The notes under the pieces were generated by a model, which ran no database searches, had not been told where the DNA came from, and saw only the letters and a list, made by a program, of their open reading frames with translations. From Alishewanella longhuensis (lineage in GTDB: Bacteria; Pseudomonadota; Gammaproteobacteria; Enterobacterales; Alteromonadaceae): 64,000 nt of DNA. Location of the stretch: NCBI RefSeq assembly GCF_014653435.1, contig NZ_BNAO01000001.1, positions 531,739 through 595,738 of the forward strand, in the 5' to 3' direction. Below are positions 36,837 through 47,059 of this stretch, piece by piece. The number at the start of each line of letters is the position of its first letter. Within the stretch, counting starts at the first letter, position 1. Made by a program: the position numbers and the translations under genes.

Positions 36837-37660
36837 AATGCTCTCCGCCTGACAATTGCATAAGCTAACAACAAGAGAACCAGGCTTTGCAGCAATGGTA
36901 GTGTGGCAAATTGTAAGGTTTGCCAACCTTGTACTGTGGCAATTTTTCCGACCTGAGCACCAAGTAGGTAGTGATGTAAAAATGCCCATCCCGGATAAGT
37001 GCTGGTGAACCAACTGAGCAACCCATAACCGACACCGATACTGACGATCGCCAGAGTAACGGCCAGTTTAGCTGTAGGCGCCAGCGCAGAGAAAACACTC
37101 ATTAATGCAGTAAACGGCAATAAAATGAGCAGCAAGTTAACCCAGATCACCGCTGCACCGTTTAGCATCGGTAGCGTAAAACTGCCGGCATTCCAAGCGG
37201 AGATTGCCAGGGTCGCGGTAAGGGTTAGCAGAATGAGACTGCCCTGTACTAGCATCTGGCCAGCAAAGCGGCCTAACAAAATAGCCGTGCGGCTGCTACG
37301 TAGGCTTAGAAAGCGTAAAGTACCGCGCTCAAGATCACTACAGAGTTGATTGGCGGTAAAGAATAGGCAGAAAATGGGTAGTAAAAATAAACTGAGTAGC
37401 CAATAAAGTGTCAGTTCTGAGGAAGGCCAGTTGCCCAGGTGCTGCAAAATATTGCTGCCCATAACGCGAATGTTGGTATTCATGCTTGCCAGCGAGCTAA
37501 CCAGCTCTGTAGCCGGCAATACAAGATAATAAAGTAGCAACCCCCAAATAACAGCGGTGGCCGCGAGCGTCATCAAGCCGCTGCGGGTTAGCCATAGCCG
37601 GCGTAGCTCAAAAATGGCATATAGCCCAGTATGTTGTAGCGTTAACAAGGCGTTAGACAT
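36833..37660 (-). CDS. ABC-2 type permease subunit
   Basis: 275 residues with six predicted membrane helices. The cytoplasmic stretch QLCSDLERGTLRFLSLRSSRTAILLGRF is typical of ABC-2 permeases (the E/D-R-G-T-L segment contacts the ATPase). It is first in a two-gene unit with the ATPase. The set resembles the NosF/NosY and CcmA-like type of exporter; no substrate can be read from the context. Confidence 0.9.
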   Translation of the reverse strand: MSNALLTLQHTGLYAIFELRRLWLTRSGLMTLAATAVIWGLLLYYLVLPATELVSSLASMNTNIRVMGSNILQHLGNWPSSELTLYWLLSLFLLPIFCLFFTANQLCSDLERGTLRFLSLRSSRTAILLGRFAGQMLVQGSLILLTLTATLAISAWNAGSFTLPMLNGAAVIWVNLLLILLPFTALMSVFSALAPTAKLAVTLAIVSIGVGYGLLSWFTSTYPGWAFLHHYLLGAQVGKIATVQGWQTLQFATLPLLQSLVLLLLAYAIVRRRAL

Positions 37661-37833
37661 AGGCGCGTCCTATCGATGGTCAGGTTCTCCAGTATGTTAA
37701 CTCAGTACCTGACATTTAACCAGACTGTAGCAAACTGCTTACAAGGCAAGGGAGTGCACTTCGCTGTCGGCCTAATCAGCGACTTTGATCCGCTAAGGCA
37801 CTTTAATCGTCTATAGTATAGTTATGCATTCGC

Positions 37834-37849
37834 TTAGGGCGTGCCCTAG
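37834..37849. repeat. Repeated imperfect palindrome, copy 2
   Basis: Identical 16 bases to 14988-15003 (TTAGGGCGTGCCCTAG), here 65 bases upstream of the response-regulator phosphatase gene. Confidence 0.6.
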
Positions 37850-37913
37850 ACAAAGAAAAGTTTAGATATCGCTGTTTATCTTTGGTTTATATGGCTATCT
37901 CTCAAGGTTTTTT

Positions 37914-39242
37914 ATGAAGCAGCACGCCGAACAACATGATCTTTTCGCCGCTGATACCCAGTTGCTATTCTCAGAGGATCAGGAACTGGCTGCCAGCAAT
38001 GCGCAGCATTGGACCGTTCTGATCGTGGATGATGAACCGGAAATTCACCAGGTAACCCTAATGGCCCTGCGCGACTTTAGCTATCAAGGGGCTAACTTGC
38101 AATTTATCAGTGCCTATAGCGCTGCTGAAGCGAAAAGCATCCTGGCAACCCATAACGAAATCGCTTTGATCTTACTTGATGTGGTGATGGAAACGGATGA
38201 TGCCGGTTTAACGCTGGTGCAATATATCCGTGATACGCTGCAAAATCATTTGGTTCGCATAGTGCTGCGTACCGGGCAACCGGGACAGGCGCCTGAACAG
38301 CGTGTTATGCATGATTATGATATTAATGATTATCGGGCAAAAACAGAGCTAACAGTACAGCGTTTGGCAACAACAGTGATGTCGGCTTTACGTGCTTTTA
38401 CGGCCATTAAACAACTTGCTCAGGCTAAGGAAACACTGGAGGCACAGGTGCAGGCCAGGACTGAGCAATTAGAGTTAAGCAATTTACAATTGCAGCAGTC
38501 GTTAGCAGAGTTACAAGCCGGTGAGCGGGCGGGTAAACAATTGCAGTTTGCCATGTTACCCCCAGCGCTTTTTTGCTGTGGTGAATATCAACTGAGCCAT
38601 GCGCTTTATCCGTCTGAATATATGAGCGGTGATTTTGTTGACTACTTTAGCGCCGATGAGCATCACGTTATATTTTATATTGCAGATGTGTCTGGCCATG
38701 GTGTGGCCTCTGCCTTTGTGACGGTGTATTTAAAACGTTTTATCAGCACCTATGTTGAACATTATCAAAGGGGCAGCTCTAGGTTATTGCTCGAGCCTGC
38801 TGCGCTGCTTAGCGCCTTAAATACCGAGTTACTGCGGGAGAATATCAGTAAATATATTGCGTTGTTTTATGCAGTACTAGATACCCGAACCGCGGAGCTA
38901 ACCTATGCTAATGCGGGTGCTTTTCCCTGGCCTTTGTTGCTACAGCAGCAACAGGCTAACTATCTGGAGCTAAAAAGTACCCCAGTTGGGATGTTTGATT
39001 TTGCGGTTTACCAACAGCAGTCGTTAACGCTGCCGCAGCATAGTGCGCTGATACTCTGCTCTGATGGTATTTTAGATTTATTGACGCCAGCAGCCACAGA
39101 GCAAAAATTAGAGAGCTTGTTGCAGCATTGTAACCTTGAGCAGGATATCGCGCTTTTGCTGGAACGATTGGCAATTAATCCGGCACTGGGTTTACCCGAT
39201 GACTTAACGATACTGATGTTAAAGCGCAATCTAATACGCTAG
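37914..39242 (+). CDS. Response regulator with PP2C-type (SpoIIE/RsbU) phosphatase output
   Basis: 442 residues: an N-terminal extension, a receiver domain (about 34-160, acidic pair Asp39-Asp40, acceptor Asp89 in LILLDVVMETDDAG), a coiled-coil linker (about 165-195) and a SpoIIE/PP2C phosphatase (200-440). Metal-binding motifs are visible: GDFVDYF, VSGHGVASA, CSDGILDL and GLPDDLTIL. The receiver is the larger type often found with such phosphatases. It should dephosphorylate a STAS-domain antagonist when its receiver is phosphorylated, and a STAS gene follows after 13 bases. No HATPase anti-sigma kinase domain is fused, unlike Shewanella CrsR or Pseudomonas HsbR. Confidence 0.92.
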   Translation: MKQHAEQHDLFAADTQLLFSEDQELAASNAQHWTVLIVDDEPEIHQVTLMALRDFSYQGANLQFISAYSAAEAKSILATHNEIALILLDVVMETDDAGLTLVQYIRDTLQNHLVRIVLRTGQPGQAPEQRVMHDYDINDYRAKTELTVQRLATTVMSALRAFTAIKQLAQAKETLEAQVQARTEQLELSNLQLQQSLAELQAGERAGKQLQFAMLPPALFCCGEYQLSHALYPSEYMSGDFVDYFSADEHHVIFYIADVSGHGVASAFVTVYLKRFISTYVEHYQRGSSRLLLEPAALLSALNTELLRENISKYIALFYAVLDTRTAELTYANAGAFPWPLLLQQQQANYLELKSTPVGMFDFAVYQQQSLTLPQHSALILCSDGILDLLTPAATEQKLESLLQHCNLEQDIALLLERLAINPALGLPDDLTILMLKRNLIR

Positions 39243-39255
39243 GTTTGCTTTAATT

Positions 39256-39768
39256 ATGTCGGAGAATACTATGACGATACCTCATCAGATCTTTTTTGCC
39301 TGCGTTGAGCAAAGTTGCTACATCAAACTATGTGGCGAACTACGCTATACCCATGCCACCGGCATGGATGACTTGCTCGCACGTTTGGTAAGTAAAGAAA
39401 TTGCCTGTGATCGGTTGGTCATTGATTTAAATCAGGCGTCTTTTATTGATAGTACTCATATTGGCATGTTGGCCAGTTTGGCGCGTTTTTGCCAGCAGCA
39501 ACAGCTGCCCAAACCCACGTTGTTTTCTACCCAGGCTGAAGTAAACACCTTGCTGTATGGCCTTTGTTTAGATCAAGCTTTTGATATTATTGAGCAGCCA
39601 ACAATGCAGCAGTTTAGCATGGACCCGGTTGCCGAAAAAAATTACAGCGAACAGCAACAAGGTTTGATGATCTTGCGGGCACATCAGGCTTTGGTGGCAT
39701 TAAATGATAAAAATAAAAGCGCCTTTCAACCGGTAGTGGATTTATTAAAACAGCAACTTGGTGAGTAA
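39256..39768 (+). CDS. STAS-domain anti-sigma factor antagonist
   Basis: 170 residues. The STAS domain covers about 10-105, with the phospho-acceptor loop FIDSTHIGML, so Ser66 is the probable phosphorylation site. An extra 65-residue helical tail has no recognised domain. It is cotranscribed with the upstream phosphatase (13-base gap), forming a partner-switching pair. The kinase or anti-sigma partner is not in the window. Confidence 0.9.
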   Translation: MSENTMTIPHQIFFACVEQSCYIKLCGELRYTHATGMDDLLARLVSKEIACDRLVIDLNQASFIDSTHIGMLASLARFCQQQQLPKPTLFSTQAEVNTLLYGLCLDQAFDIIEQPTMQQFSMDPVAEKNYSEQQQGLMILRAHQALVALNDKNKSAFQPVVDLLKQQLGE

Positions 39769-39794
39769 CTTAAAGGAAGGCTACTCTGCCAGTC

Positions 39795-39819
39795 AATAAA
39801 TTGGTAAGACCAATTTATT
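39795..39819. promoter_or_regulatory. PdhR operator, distal
   Basis: Perfect 11-bp inverted repeat around AAG containing AATTGGTAAGACCAATT, identical to the core E. coli PdhR box. Centre at 39807. Confidence 0.88.
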
Positions 39820-39942
39820 TCAATACTGAAACAATCCCGTCATTTTGAGTAATAACTCTAATTATTTGTGGGTTGCCAGCTGCCGAAAAATCTGCTTTAT
39901 TTACATCTTGCGCAGAAAATGATAGCCTGCTGCCCACTTTTC

Positions 39943-39965
39943 GTAAATTGGTAAGACCAATTTAC
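39943..39965. promoter_or_regulatory. PdhR operator, proximal
   Basis: Perfect 10-bp inverted repeat around AAG with the same AATTGGTAAGACCAATT core. Centre at 39954, 45 bases before the pdhR ATG and 147 bases from the distal box. Pyruvate would relieve repression. Confidence 0.9.
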
Positions 39966-39999
39966 CTTAATAGCAAAGCAAGGACTTTACTTACCCGCT

Positions 40000-40758
40000 A
40001 TGGCCGATTTAAAAATAAAGCCCGCCAAGCTCTCTGATCAGATAGTGGCACAGCTGGAGCATATGCTGCTGGAAGGCAGTTTTAAGCCTGGTCAAAAGCT
40101 ACCGTCGGAACGTGAGCTGGCCGAGCGCTTTGCGGTATCAAGGCCTTCTTTGCGTGAAGCCATTCAAAAATTAGAAGCCAAGGGGCTACTAAGTCGACGC
40201 CAGGGTGGCGGTACCTATGTGTGTGATAATTTGGTCAAGGATCTGACCGATCCCTTATTTGCATTGATGGCACAGTACCCTGATTCACAATTCGATTTTT
40301 TAGAGTTTCGCCATGCTTTAGAGGGCATTTGTGCCTACTACGCTGCACTGCGTGGCACCGAGGCGGATCATAAAAAGATTAAAACCTTATATGAAGAGAT
40401 TTGTCTGAACCAGCAATTGCAGGATTCAGAAGCCGAAGCCAGAGCCGTTAGCCAGTTTTATCTGGCGGTGGCCGAAGCTTCACACAATGTAGTGTTGTTA
40501 CATCTGGTCAGAAGCTTAACGCCGTTGACTGAACAAAATATCCGCTTAAATTTAGCAGCGTTGCAGGAACGCGACGGGATCGCCGAGAAATTGAATGAGC
40601 ACCGGCGGCGGCTAATGCAGGCGGTAATTAGCCGAGAGCCGGAACTGGCGCGCCAAGTTAGTAATGGTCACTTAGCCTTTATAGAAGAAGCCTTGCTGGA
40701 AGTAAGCAAAGAGCGCTCGCGCATTGAGCGCTCGCTACGCCGCTCACAGCAGGCATAA
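40000..40758 (+). CDS. pdhR: Pyruvate-responsive GntR-family repressor PdhR
   Basis: 252 residues. The winged helix-turn-helix (about 8-75) reads LSDQIVAQLEHMLLEGSF, LPSERELAERFAVSRPSLREAI and RRQGGGTYV, typical of FadR/PdhR-type GntR regulators. The FCD ligand domain follows (95-225). It is the first gene before aceE, 48 bases upstream of it, with two PdhR boxes in its own leader, so it represses itself and aceEF and is released by pyruvate. The ribosome site is weak. Confidence 0.96.
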   Translation: MADLKIKPAKLSDQIVAQLEHMLLEGSFKPGQKLPSERELAERFAVSRPSLREAIQKLEAKGLLSRRQGGGTYVCDNLVKDLTDPLFALMAQYPDSQFDFLEFRHALEGICAYYAALRGTEADHKKIKTLYEEICLNQQLQDSEAEARAVSQFYLAVAEASHNVVLLHLVRSLTPLTEQNIRLNLAALQERDGIAEKLNEHRRRLMQAVISREPELARQVSNGHLAFIEEALLEVSKERSRIERSLRRSQQA

Positions 40759-40806
40759 TATTTTTGCAGCACGCCGGGGGCGTGATTAACCAAAGGAAAC
40801 CTCGAT

Positions 40807-43473
40807 ATGTCTGAAGTCAGTAAGGTTGACATCGACGCTTTAGAAACCAAAGAGTGGCTGGAAGCGTTGGAGTCAGTGGTGCGTGCCGAAGGGGTAGAGC
40901 GGGCGCAGTTTTTGCTTGAGCAAGTGCTGGAGCAAGCCCGGTTGGAAGGCGTTGATATGCCTACCGGTGTTACCACCAACTACATTAACACCATTCCGCC
41001 ACAACAAGAGCCGGCTTACCCAGGTGATGTTAACCTGGAGCGACGTATCCGCTCGGTGATCCGTTGGAATGCCATTATGATCGTGCTGCGTGGCTCGAAA
41101 AAAGATTTGGAGCTGGGTGGCCATATGGCGTCGTTCCAATCTTCAGCCGCCTTTTATGAAACCTGTTTTAACCACTTCTTTCGCGCACCGAACGAAAAAG
41201 ACGGCGGCGACTTAGTGTATTATCAAGGCCATATTTCACCGGGTATTTATGCCCGCGCCTTTGTTGAAGGCCGCTTAACGGCTGCGCAGTTAGATAATTT
41301 CCGTCAAGAAGTGGACGGTACTGGTTTATCCAGCTACCCACACCCGAAATTAATGCCTGAATTCTGGCAATTCCCTACCGTTTCTATGGGCTTGGGCCCA
41401 ATCACGGCGATTTATCAGGCGCGTTTCTTAAAATACTTAAATGGCCGTGGTTTAAGAGATACTACAGAGCAGCGCGTCTATGCCTTTTTAGGTGACGGCG
41501 AGATGGACGAGCCAGAATCACGCGGTGCGATTAGCTTTGCAGCCCGTGAAAAATTGGGCAACCTGTGTTTCTTAGTTAACTGTAACTTACAGCGCTTAGA
41601 TGGCCCTGTAATGGGTAACGGCAAAATCATCCAGGAGCTGGAAGGGTTATTCCGTGGCGCCGGTTGGAACGTGATCAAAGTAGTATGGGGTCGCGGCTGG
41701 GACAAGTTGTTAGCCAAAGACACTACTGGCAAGCTATTACAGCTGATGAACGAAACCCTGGATGGTGATTACCAAACTTACAAAGCCAATGATGGCGCTT
41801 ATGTGCGTAAGCATTTCTTCGGTCGTTACCCAGAAACCGCTGCTTTAGTCGCGGATATGACTGATGAAGAAATTTTCGCTTTAAAACGCGGCGGTCATGA
41901 GCCATCGAAGCTGTTTGCTGCCTTTAAAGCGGCGCAAAACTGCACCGACAAGCCAACGGTTATCTTAGCCAAAACCGTTAAAGGTTATGGCATGGGCGAT
42001 GCCGCAGAAGGTAAAAACATTGCGCACCAGGTGAAGAAAATGGACCTGACGCATGTGAAGCAACTGCGCACCCGTTTAGGCTTAGAAGACTACATTAGCG
42101 AAGAGCAAGTAGCCGACTTACCGTACATCACTCTGCCAGAAGGCTCACCAGAGCTGAAGTATTTACACGATCGTCGTAAAGCCTTACATGGTTATACGCC
42201 GGTACGGTTACCGAAGTTTAGCGAAACCCTGACGCTGCCTGAGCTATCTGCTTTCGATTCCCTGTTAGATGAGCAGAAACGCGAAATTTCTACTACGCTA
42301 GCCTATGTGCGAGCCTTAAATATTCTGTTAAAAGACAGCCATATTGGTCAGCGTATCGTACCGATTATTGCTGATGAGGCCCGTACCTTTGGTATGGAGG
42401 GCTTGTTCCGCCAGATTGGTATTTATAACCCAAGTGGCCAGAATTATACGCCAGAAGATCGCTCTGTGGTGTCGTACTACAAGGAAGATATCGGCGGTCA
42501 GGTGCTGCAAGAAGGGATTAACGAGTTAGGTGCTATGTCATCTTGGGTAGCTGCGGCCACCTCTTACAGCACTAACGATTTACCCATGATCCCGTTCTAT
42601 ATCTACTACTCGATGTTTGGTTTCCAACGCGTCGGTGATATGGCGTGGTTGGCCGGTGATCAGCAAGCGCGAGGTTTCTTATTAGGTGCTACTGCAGGTC
42701 GTACTACCCTAAATGGCGAAGGTTTACAGCACGAAGATGGTCACAGCCATATTCTGGCCGGTACCGTACCTAACTGTATTTCTTACGATCCTACTTATGC
42801 CTATGAGCTGGCCGTGATTCTGCAAGACGGTATCCGCCGTATGTATGGTCCAGAGCAGGAAAATATTTACTACTACATTACGGTAATGAACGAGAGCTAC
42901 CATCATCCGGCGATGCCAAAAGGCGCTGAAGAAGGGATCCGTAAAGGGATTTACAAGCTGGAGTCATTTAATGGTGGTCGCGGTAAAGTGCAGCTACTGG
43001 GTTCAGGCACCATTTTAAATGAAGTGCGTAAAGCCGCTGACATTCTAAGCAAAGACTACGATGTCGCCTCTGATGTGTATTCAGTTACCTCGTTTAACGA
43101 GCTGGCGCGCGACGGTCAGGATTGCGAGCGTTTCAATATGCTGCACCCAGAAGCTGCCGAGAAGGTGCCTTTTGTGGCTACTGTGCTTAACAAAGCGCCG
43201 GCCATTGCTGCCACCGACTATATGAAAAACTACGCCGAGCAGATCCGCGCCTTTGTGCCGGGTGCTTCTTACAAGGTGTTGGGTACTGATGGTTTTGGTC
43301 GCTCAGACAGCCGTGAAAACCTGCGCCGTCACTTTGAAGTGAATGCCGGTTATATCGTAGTGGCTGCGCTAAATGAACTGGCGAAGCAGGGCGAGTTGAA
43401 GAAAGCGGTAGTGGCCGATGCTATTAAGAAATTTGGCATTGACGCTGACAAAATCAACCCGCTGTACGCATAA
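40807..43473 (+). CDS. aceE: Pyruvate dehydrogenase E1 component (homodimeric)
   Basis: 888 residues, the normal length of AceE. It decarboxylates pyruvate using thiamine pyrophosphate and transfers the hydroxyethyl group to AceF lipoyl arms. The TPP-binding motif begins [10 protein letters not shown] and ends with [34 protein letters not shown] is a family signature. A good AAGGAA site precedes the ATG. It lies between pdhR and aceF with an 11-base gap to aceF. Confidence 0.98.
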   Translation: MSEVSKVDIDALETKEWLEALESVVRAEGVERAQFLLEQVLEQARLEGVDMPTGVTTNYINTIPPQQEPAYPGDVNLERRIRSVIRWNAIMIVLRGSKKDLELGGHMASFQSSAAFYETCFNHFFRAPNEKDGGDLVYYQGHISPGIYARAFVEGRLTAAQLDNFRQEVDGTGLSSYPHPKLMPEFWQFPTVSMGLGPITAIYQARFLKYLNGRGLRDTTEQRVYAFLGDGEMDEPESRGAISFAAREKLGNLCFLVNCNLQRLDGPVMGNGKIIQELEGLFRGAGWNVIKVVWGRGWDKLLAKDTTGKLLQLMNETLDGDYQTYKANDGAYVRKHFFGRYPETAALVADMTDEEIFALKRGGHEPSKLFAAFKAAQNCTDKPTVILAKTVKGYGMGDAAEGKNIAHQVKKMDLTHVKQLRTRLGLEDYISEEQVADLPYITLPEGSPELKYLHDRRKALHGYTPVRLPKFSETLTLPELSAFDSLLDEQKREISTTLAYVRALNILLKDSHIGQRIVPIIADEARTFGMEGLFRQIGIYNPSGQNYTPEDRSVVSYYKEDIGGQVLQEGINELGAMSSWVAAATSYSTNDLPMIPFYIYYSMFGFQRVGDMAWLAGDQQARGFLLGATAGRTTLNGEGLQHEDGHSHILAGTVPNCISYDPTYAYELAVILQDGIRRMYGPEQENIYYYITVMNESYHHPAMPKGAEEGIRKGIYKLESFNGGRGKVQLLGSGTILNEVRKAADILSKDYDVASDVYSVTSFNELARDGQDCERFNMLHPEAAEKVPFVATVLNKAPAIAATDYMKNYAEQIRAFVPGASYKVLGTDGFGRSDSRENLRRHFEVNAGYIVVAALNELAKQGELKKAVVADAIKKFGIDADKINPLYA

Positions 43474-43484
43474 GAGGATTTGTC

Positions 43485-45425
43485 ATGACGATTGAAATTC
43501 AAGTACCAGATATTGGTGCAGATGAGGTAGAGGTTACCGAAATTCTGGTTAAGGTGGGCGACAAAGTTGCTGCCGACCAGTCGCTGTTAAGCGTTGAAGG
43601 TGACAAAGCCTCGATGGAAGTTCCGGCTGCCGAAGCGGGCACCGTAAAGGAAATTAAAGTTAGCGTAGGCGACAAGGTAAAAACCGGTAGCATTATTATG
43701 GTATTCGCCGCTGATGAGGCAAAAGCTGCTGAAAAAGAGGCCCCTGCGGCAGAAAAAGCGGCAGCGCCTGCTGCTGAAAAGAATGCTGCTGAAAAACCAG
43801 CCGCTGCCGAGCTAAAAGAAGTCGCAGTGCCAGATATTGGTGGCGACGAAGTTGAAGTGACTGACATTATGGTGAAAGTTGGCGATAGCGTTACTGCCGA
43901 CCAGTCACTGCTTAGCGTTGAAGGCGATAAAGCTTCAATGGAAGTGCCAGCACCCTTTGCCGGTGTAGTCAAAGAAATCAAAGTACAAAGCGGCAGCAAA
44001 GTAAAAACCGGCAGCCTGATTATGGTGTTTGAAGTTGCAGGTAGTGCCAAGGCAGCAGCACCTGCCGCTCCAGCCAAAGCACCTGAAGCAGCGCCAGCGG
44101 CTGAGCAAGCTACCAGTACTGAGCAAAAAGACGTTGCAGTACCGGATATCGGCGGTGATGAAGTGGAAGTGACCGAAATTATGGTCAAGGTTGGCGACAA
44201 GGTTACTGCCGATCAATCACTTTTGAGTGTTGAAGGTGATAAAGCCTCAATGGAAGTGCCAGCGCCGTTCGCCGGTGTGGTAAAAGAAATCAAAGTACAA
44301 ACCGGTAGCAAGGTAAAAACCGGTAGCTTGATTATGGTATTTGAAGTGGCAGGCAAAGCACCGGCAGCAGCTAGTAAGCCCGCCGCCGAATCAGCTAAAA
44401 CCGACACGCCAAAAGCCGAATCAGCAAAAGAGGCGGCCCCCAGTGCACCGGCAAGCAGCAATGATGGCTTTGTTGAAAACAGCGCCTATGCTCACGCTTC
44501 GCCGGTCATTCGCCGCTTAGCGCGCGAATTTGGTATTAACCTGGCAAAGGTGAAAGGTACCGGTCGTAAAGGCCGCGTAGTTAAAGAAGATGTACAAAAC
44601 TACGTGAAGCAGCTGGTTAAGCAGGTAGAAAGCGGGGCCGCTCCGGCTGCAGGCGCCACTACTGGCGGCAACAATATGGGCTTCGACTTACTGGCCTGGC
44701 CAAAGGTCGACTTTGCTAAGTTTGGCGAAGTAGAAACCAAAGCCTTATCGCGGATTCAAAAGCTGTCGGGTGCTAACTTACACCGTAACTGGGTACGTAT
44801 TCCGCATGTTACCCAGTTTGATGAAGCCGATATCACCGGTTTAGAAGACTTCCGCAAAGAGCAAAATGCACTGGCTGATAAAAAGAAAATGGGCGTGAAG
44901 TACACCCCATTGGTCTTTATTATGAAGGCCGTGGCTAAAGCGTTGGAAGAATTCCCAACCTTTAACAGCTCCTTATCCGAAGATGGTGCCAGCTTAATTC
45001 TGAAAAAGTACGTGCATTTAGGTATTGCAGTTGATACGCCAAACGGCTTAGTGGTACCGGTAGTTAAGGATGTCAACAAAAAAGGCATTATCGAGCTGTC
45101 GCGTGAGCTGCAGGAGATTTCGGTAAAAGCGCGTGAGGGTAAACTGACTGCCAGCGATATGCAGGGCGGCTGCTTTACTATCTCTAGCCTGGGTGGCATT
45201 GGCGGTACTGCCTTTACGCCTATTGTTAACGCGCCAGAAGTGGCCATTTTGGGTGTCTCAAAATCGGAGATTAAACCAAAGTGGAACGGCAAAGACTTTG
45301 AACCTAAGTTAATGCTGCCATTATCGGTATCGTACGACCATAGGGTAATTGACGGCGCACTGGCGGCACGCTTTACTGCCACCTTAGCCAGTTACCTGGC
45401 CGATATCCGGCAAATTATTATGTAA
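43485..45425 (+). CDS. aceF: Pyruvate dehydrogenase E2, dihydrolipoamide acetyltransferase, three lipoyl domains
   Basis: 646 residues, similar to E. coli AceF (630). Three lipoyl domains start near residues 1, 112 and 216, each with the motif [10 protein letters not shown]; the lipoylated lysines are Lys41, Lys149 and Lys253. They are joined by Ala/Pro/Lys-rich swinging linkers. A peripheral subunit-binding domain (about 335-370, [22 protein letters not shown]) binds E1/E3. The C-terminal catalytic domain has the active-site [15 protein letters not shown] near 610-625. A GAGG site precedes the ATG. A hairpin follows, separating it from lpd. Confidence 0.98.
   Translation: MTIEIQVPDIGADEVEVTEILVKVGDKVAADQSLLSVEGDKASMEVPAAEAGTVKEIKVSVGDKVKTGSIIMVFAADEAKAAEKEAPAAEKAAAPAAEKNAAEKPAAAELKEVAVPDIGGDEVEVTDIMVKVGDSVTADQSLLSVEGDKASMEVPAPFAGVVKEIKVQSGSKVKTGSLIMVFEVAGSAKAAAPAAPAKAPEAAPAAEQATSTEQKDVAVPDIGGDEVEVTEIMVKVGDKVTADQSLLSVEGDKASMEVPAPFAGVVKEIKVQTGSKVKTGSLIMVFEVAGKAPAAASKPAAESAKTDTPKAESAKEAAPSAPASSNDGFVENSAYAHASPVIRRLAREFGINLAKVKGTGRKGRVVKEDVQNYVKQLVKQVESGAAPAAGATTGGNNMGFDLLAWPKVDFAKFGEVETKALSRIQKLSGANLHRNWVRIPHVTQFDEADITGLEDFRKEQNALADKKKMGVKYTPLVFIMKAVAKALEEFPTFNSSLSEDGASLILKKYVHLGIAVDTPNGLVVPVVKDVNKKGIIELSRELQEISVKAREGKLTASDMQGGCFTISSLGGIGGTAFTPIVNAPEVAILGVSKSEIKPKWNGKDFEPKLMLPLSVSYDHRVIDGALAARFTATLASYLADIRQIIM
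43488..44360 (+). repeat. Three tandem lipoyl-domain coding repeats
   Basis: Lipoyl units begin near 43488, 43821 and 44130. The second and third are almost identical in protein over about 75 residues (spacing 312 bases between the lipoyl lysine codons), while their DNA differs mainly at third codon positions. The first unit differs more. Confidence 0.9.
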
Positions 45426-45432
45426 AACCGGC

Positions 45433-45480
45433 TTACGCCACGATAAAAGCGGCTTAGGCCGTGCAAGTGGCGTAATTTTG
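45433..45480 (+). terminator. Hairpin terminator or attenuator after aceF
   Basis: Outer stem TTACGCCAC (45433-45441)/GTGGCGTAA (45467-45475), perfect, enclosing a small CGGC/GCCG stem, followed by TTTTG. It lies 7 bases after the aceF stop. Confidence 0.7.
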
Positions 45481-45623
45481 CATGATTAATTTTATATTAT
45501 TAGTGCAATCTTAGGTTACAGAGCGGCGGCTCTGATGTTAAAATTCCGCCACTTTTTTCGCCTGATAGCTGTACCCTACAACGATACGCTGTCAGATAAC
45601 CGACTTAATGAAAAGGTAAAACC
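45481..45623 (+). promoter_or_regulatory. Region upstream of lpd
   Basis: AT-rich from 45481 to 45512, then a perfect 6-bp hairpin CAGAGC-GGCG-GCTCTG (45519-45534). It probably holds a separate lpd promoter, as lpd also serves other dehydrogenase complexes. I cannot assign -35/-10 boxes with confidence and see no PdhR box. Confidence 0.45.
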
Positions 45624-47036
45624 ATGAGCAACGATATTAAAACCCAAGTAGTAGTAGTGGGCGCTGGCCCTGGTGGTTACTCTGCAGCTTTTCGCGCCGC
45701 AGATTTAGGTTTAGAAGTAACCTTAGTGGAAGCGCGCAGCACCTTAGGTGGCGTATGCTTAAACGTAGGCTGTATCCCATCAAAAGCGCTATTACACGTT
45801 GCAAAAGTGATTGACGATGCCCGCGATATGGCCTCACACGGTGTGACCTTTGGTGCACCAGAAATCGATTTAGATAAAATCCGTGCCTGGAAAGACAAAG
45901 TCGTTGGTCAGTTAACCAACGGCCTGGCCGGTATGTCGAAAATGCGTAAAGTGAAAGTAGTGAACGGTTTCGGTAAATTTACCGGCGCCAACACCTTACA
46001 GGTTGGCGATACTACTATCACCTTTGAACACGCTATTATTGCTGCCGGTTCAGAGCCAGTAGCCCTGCCATTTATTCCAAAAGATGATCCACGGGTTATC
46101 GACTCTACCGGCGCACTGGAATTAAAAGATATTCCAGGCGAAATGCTGGTATTAGGTGGCGGTATTATCGGCCTGGAAATGGGTACTGTTTACCGTGCAC
46201 TGGGTTCTAAAGTATCCGTAGTAGAATTTGCTGATCAGTTAGTACCAGCAGCCGATGCCGACATCGTGAAAGCCTACACCAAGTACAACAGCAAAAACTT
46301 TAACATTATGCTGTCTACTAAAGTAACTGCCGTAGAAGCCAAAGAAGATGGTTTATACGTGACCTTTGAAGGCAAAAACGCCCCAGAGAAAGCCGTTCGT
46401 TACGACAAGATCTTAGTGGCTGTTGGCCGTAAGCCAAATGGTGCCCTGTTAGATGCCGCTAAAGCTGGCGTAAACGTAGACGAGCGCGGCTTTATCAATG
46501 TTGATAAGCAACTGCGCACCAACGTTGGCCATATCTATGCTATCGGTGACGTTATTGGCCAGCCAATGTTAGCGCACAAAGCGGTACATGAAGGCCACGT
46601 AGCAGCTGAAGTGATCTCAGGTATGAAGCACTTCTTCGATCCACGCTGCATTCCATCAGTTGCCTATACCGATCCAGAAATGGCTTGGACCGGTGTAACC
46701 GAGAAAGAAGCCAAAGAGCAAGGCTTAAAGTACGAAACTGCCACCTTCCCATGGGCAGCGTCTGGCCGTGCCATCGCCTCAGCCCGTACTGAAGGCTTCA
46801 CCAAGTTAATCTTCGACAAAGACACGCACCGCATCATTGGTGGCGCCATTGTCGGTATTAACGCCGGTGAAATGCTGGGCGAAATCTGCTTAGCCGTTGA
46901 AATGGGTGCCGACGCCGAAGATATCGCGTTAACCATCCACGCACACCCAACGCTAAACGAGTCTATCGGCTTAGCCGCAGAGATCTACGAAGGTTCTATC
47001 ACCGACCTGCCAAATCCGAAAGCGAAGAAGAAGTAA
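45624..47036 (+). CDS. lpd: Dihydrolipoamide dehydrogenase (E3)
   Basis: 470 residues. It reoxidises dihydrolipoyl groups of AceF (and other 2-oxoacid complexes and the glycine cleavage system), passing electrons via FAD to NAD+. The FAD motif is VVVGAGPGGYSAA; the redox disulfide is Cys45/Cys50 (GGVCLNVGCIPSK); an NAD-binding GGGIIGLEMG is near 180; the catalytic His-Glu pair lies in HAHPTLNESI. An AAGG site precedes the ATG. Codon usage is notably biased, as expected for a highly expressed gene. Confidence 0.98.
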   Translation: MSNDIKTQVVVVGAGPGGYSAAFRAADLGLEVTLVEARSTLGGVCLNVGCIPSKALLHVAKVIDDARDMASHGVTFGAPEIDLDKIRAWKDKVVGQLTNGLAGMSKMRKVKVVNGFGKFTGANTLQVGDTTITFEHAIIAAGSEPVALPFIPKDDPRVIDSTGALELKDIPGEMLVLGGGIIGLEMGTVYRALGSKVSVVEFADQLVPAADADIVKAYTKYNSKNFNIMLSTKVTAVEAKEDGLYVTFEGKNAPEKAVRYDKILVAVGRKPNGALLDAAKAGVNVDERGFINVDKQLRTNVGHIYAIGDVIGQPMLAHKAVHEGHVAAEVISGMKHFFDPRCIPSVAYTDPEMAWTGVTEKEAKEQGLKYETATFPWAASGRAIASARTEGFTKLIFDKDTHRIIGGAIVGINAGEMLGEICLAVEMGADAEDIALTIHAHPTLNESIGLAAEIYEGSITDLPNPKAKKK

Positions 47037-47059
47037 TTTTTCTTAGTTTGAGCGTTTAA

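Noticed and set aside
36837-37013. 59-residue N-terminal extension of the ABC ATPase
   Set aside because: Wholly inside the permease coding sequence; the ATG at 36836 has a good ribosome site and the usual ATGA overlap.
43499-44461. Long antisense frames opposite aceF
   Set aside because: They mirror the Ala/Lys/Glu-rich repeats of the lipoyl domains (Ser/Thr/Ala-rich products) and are codon-bias shadows.
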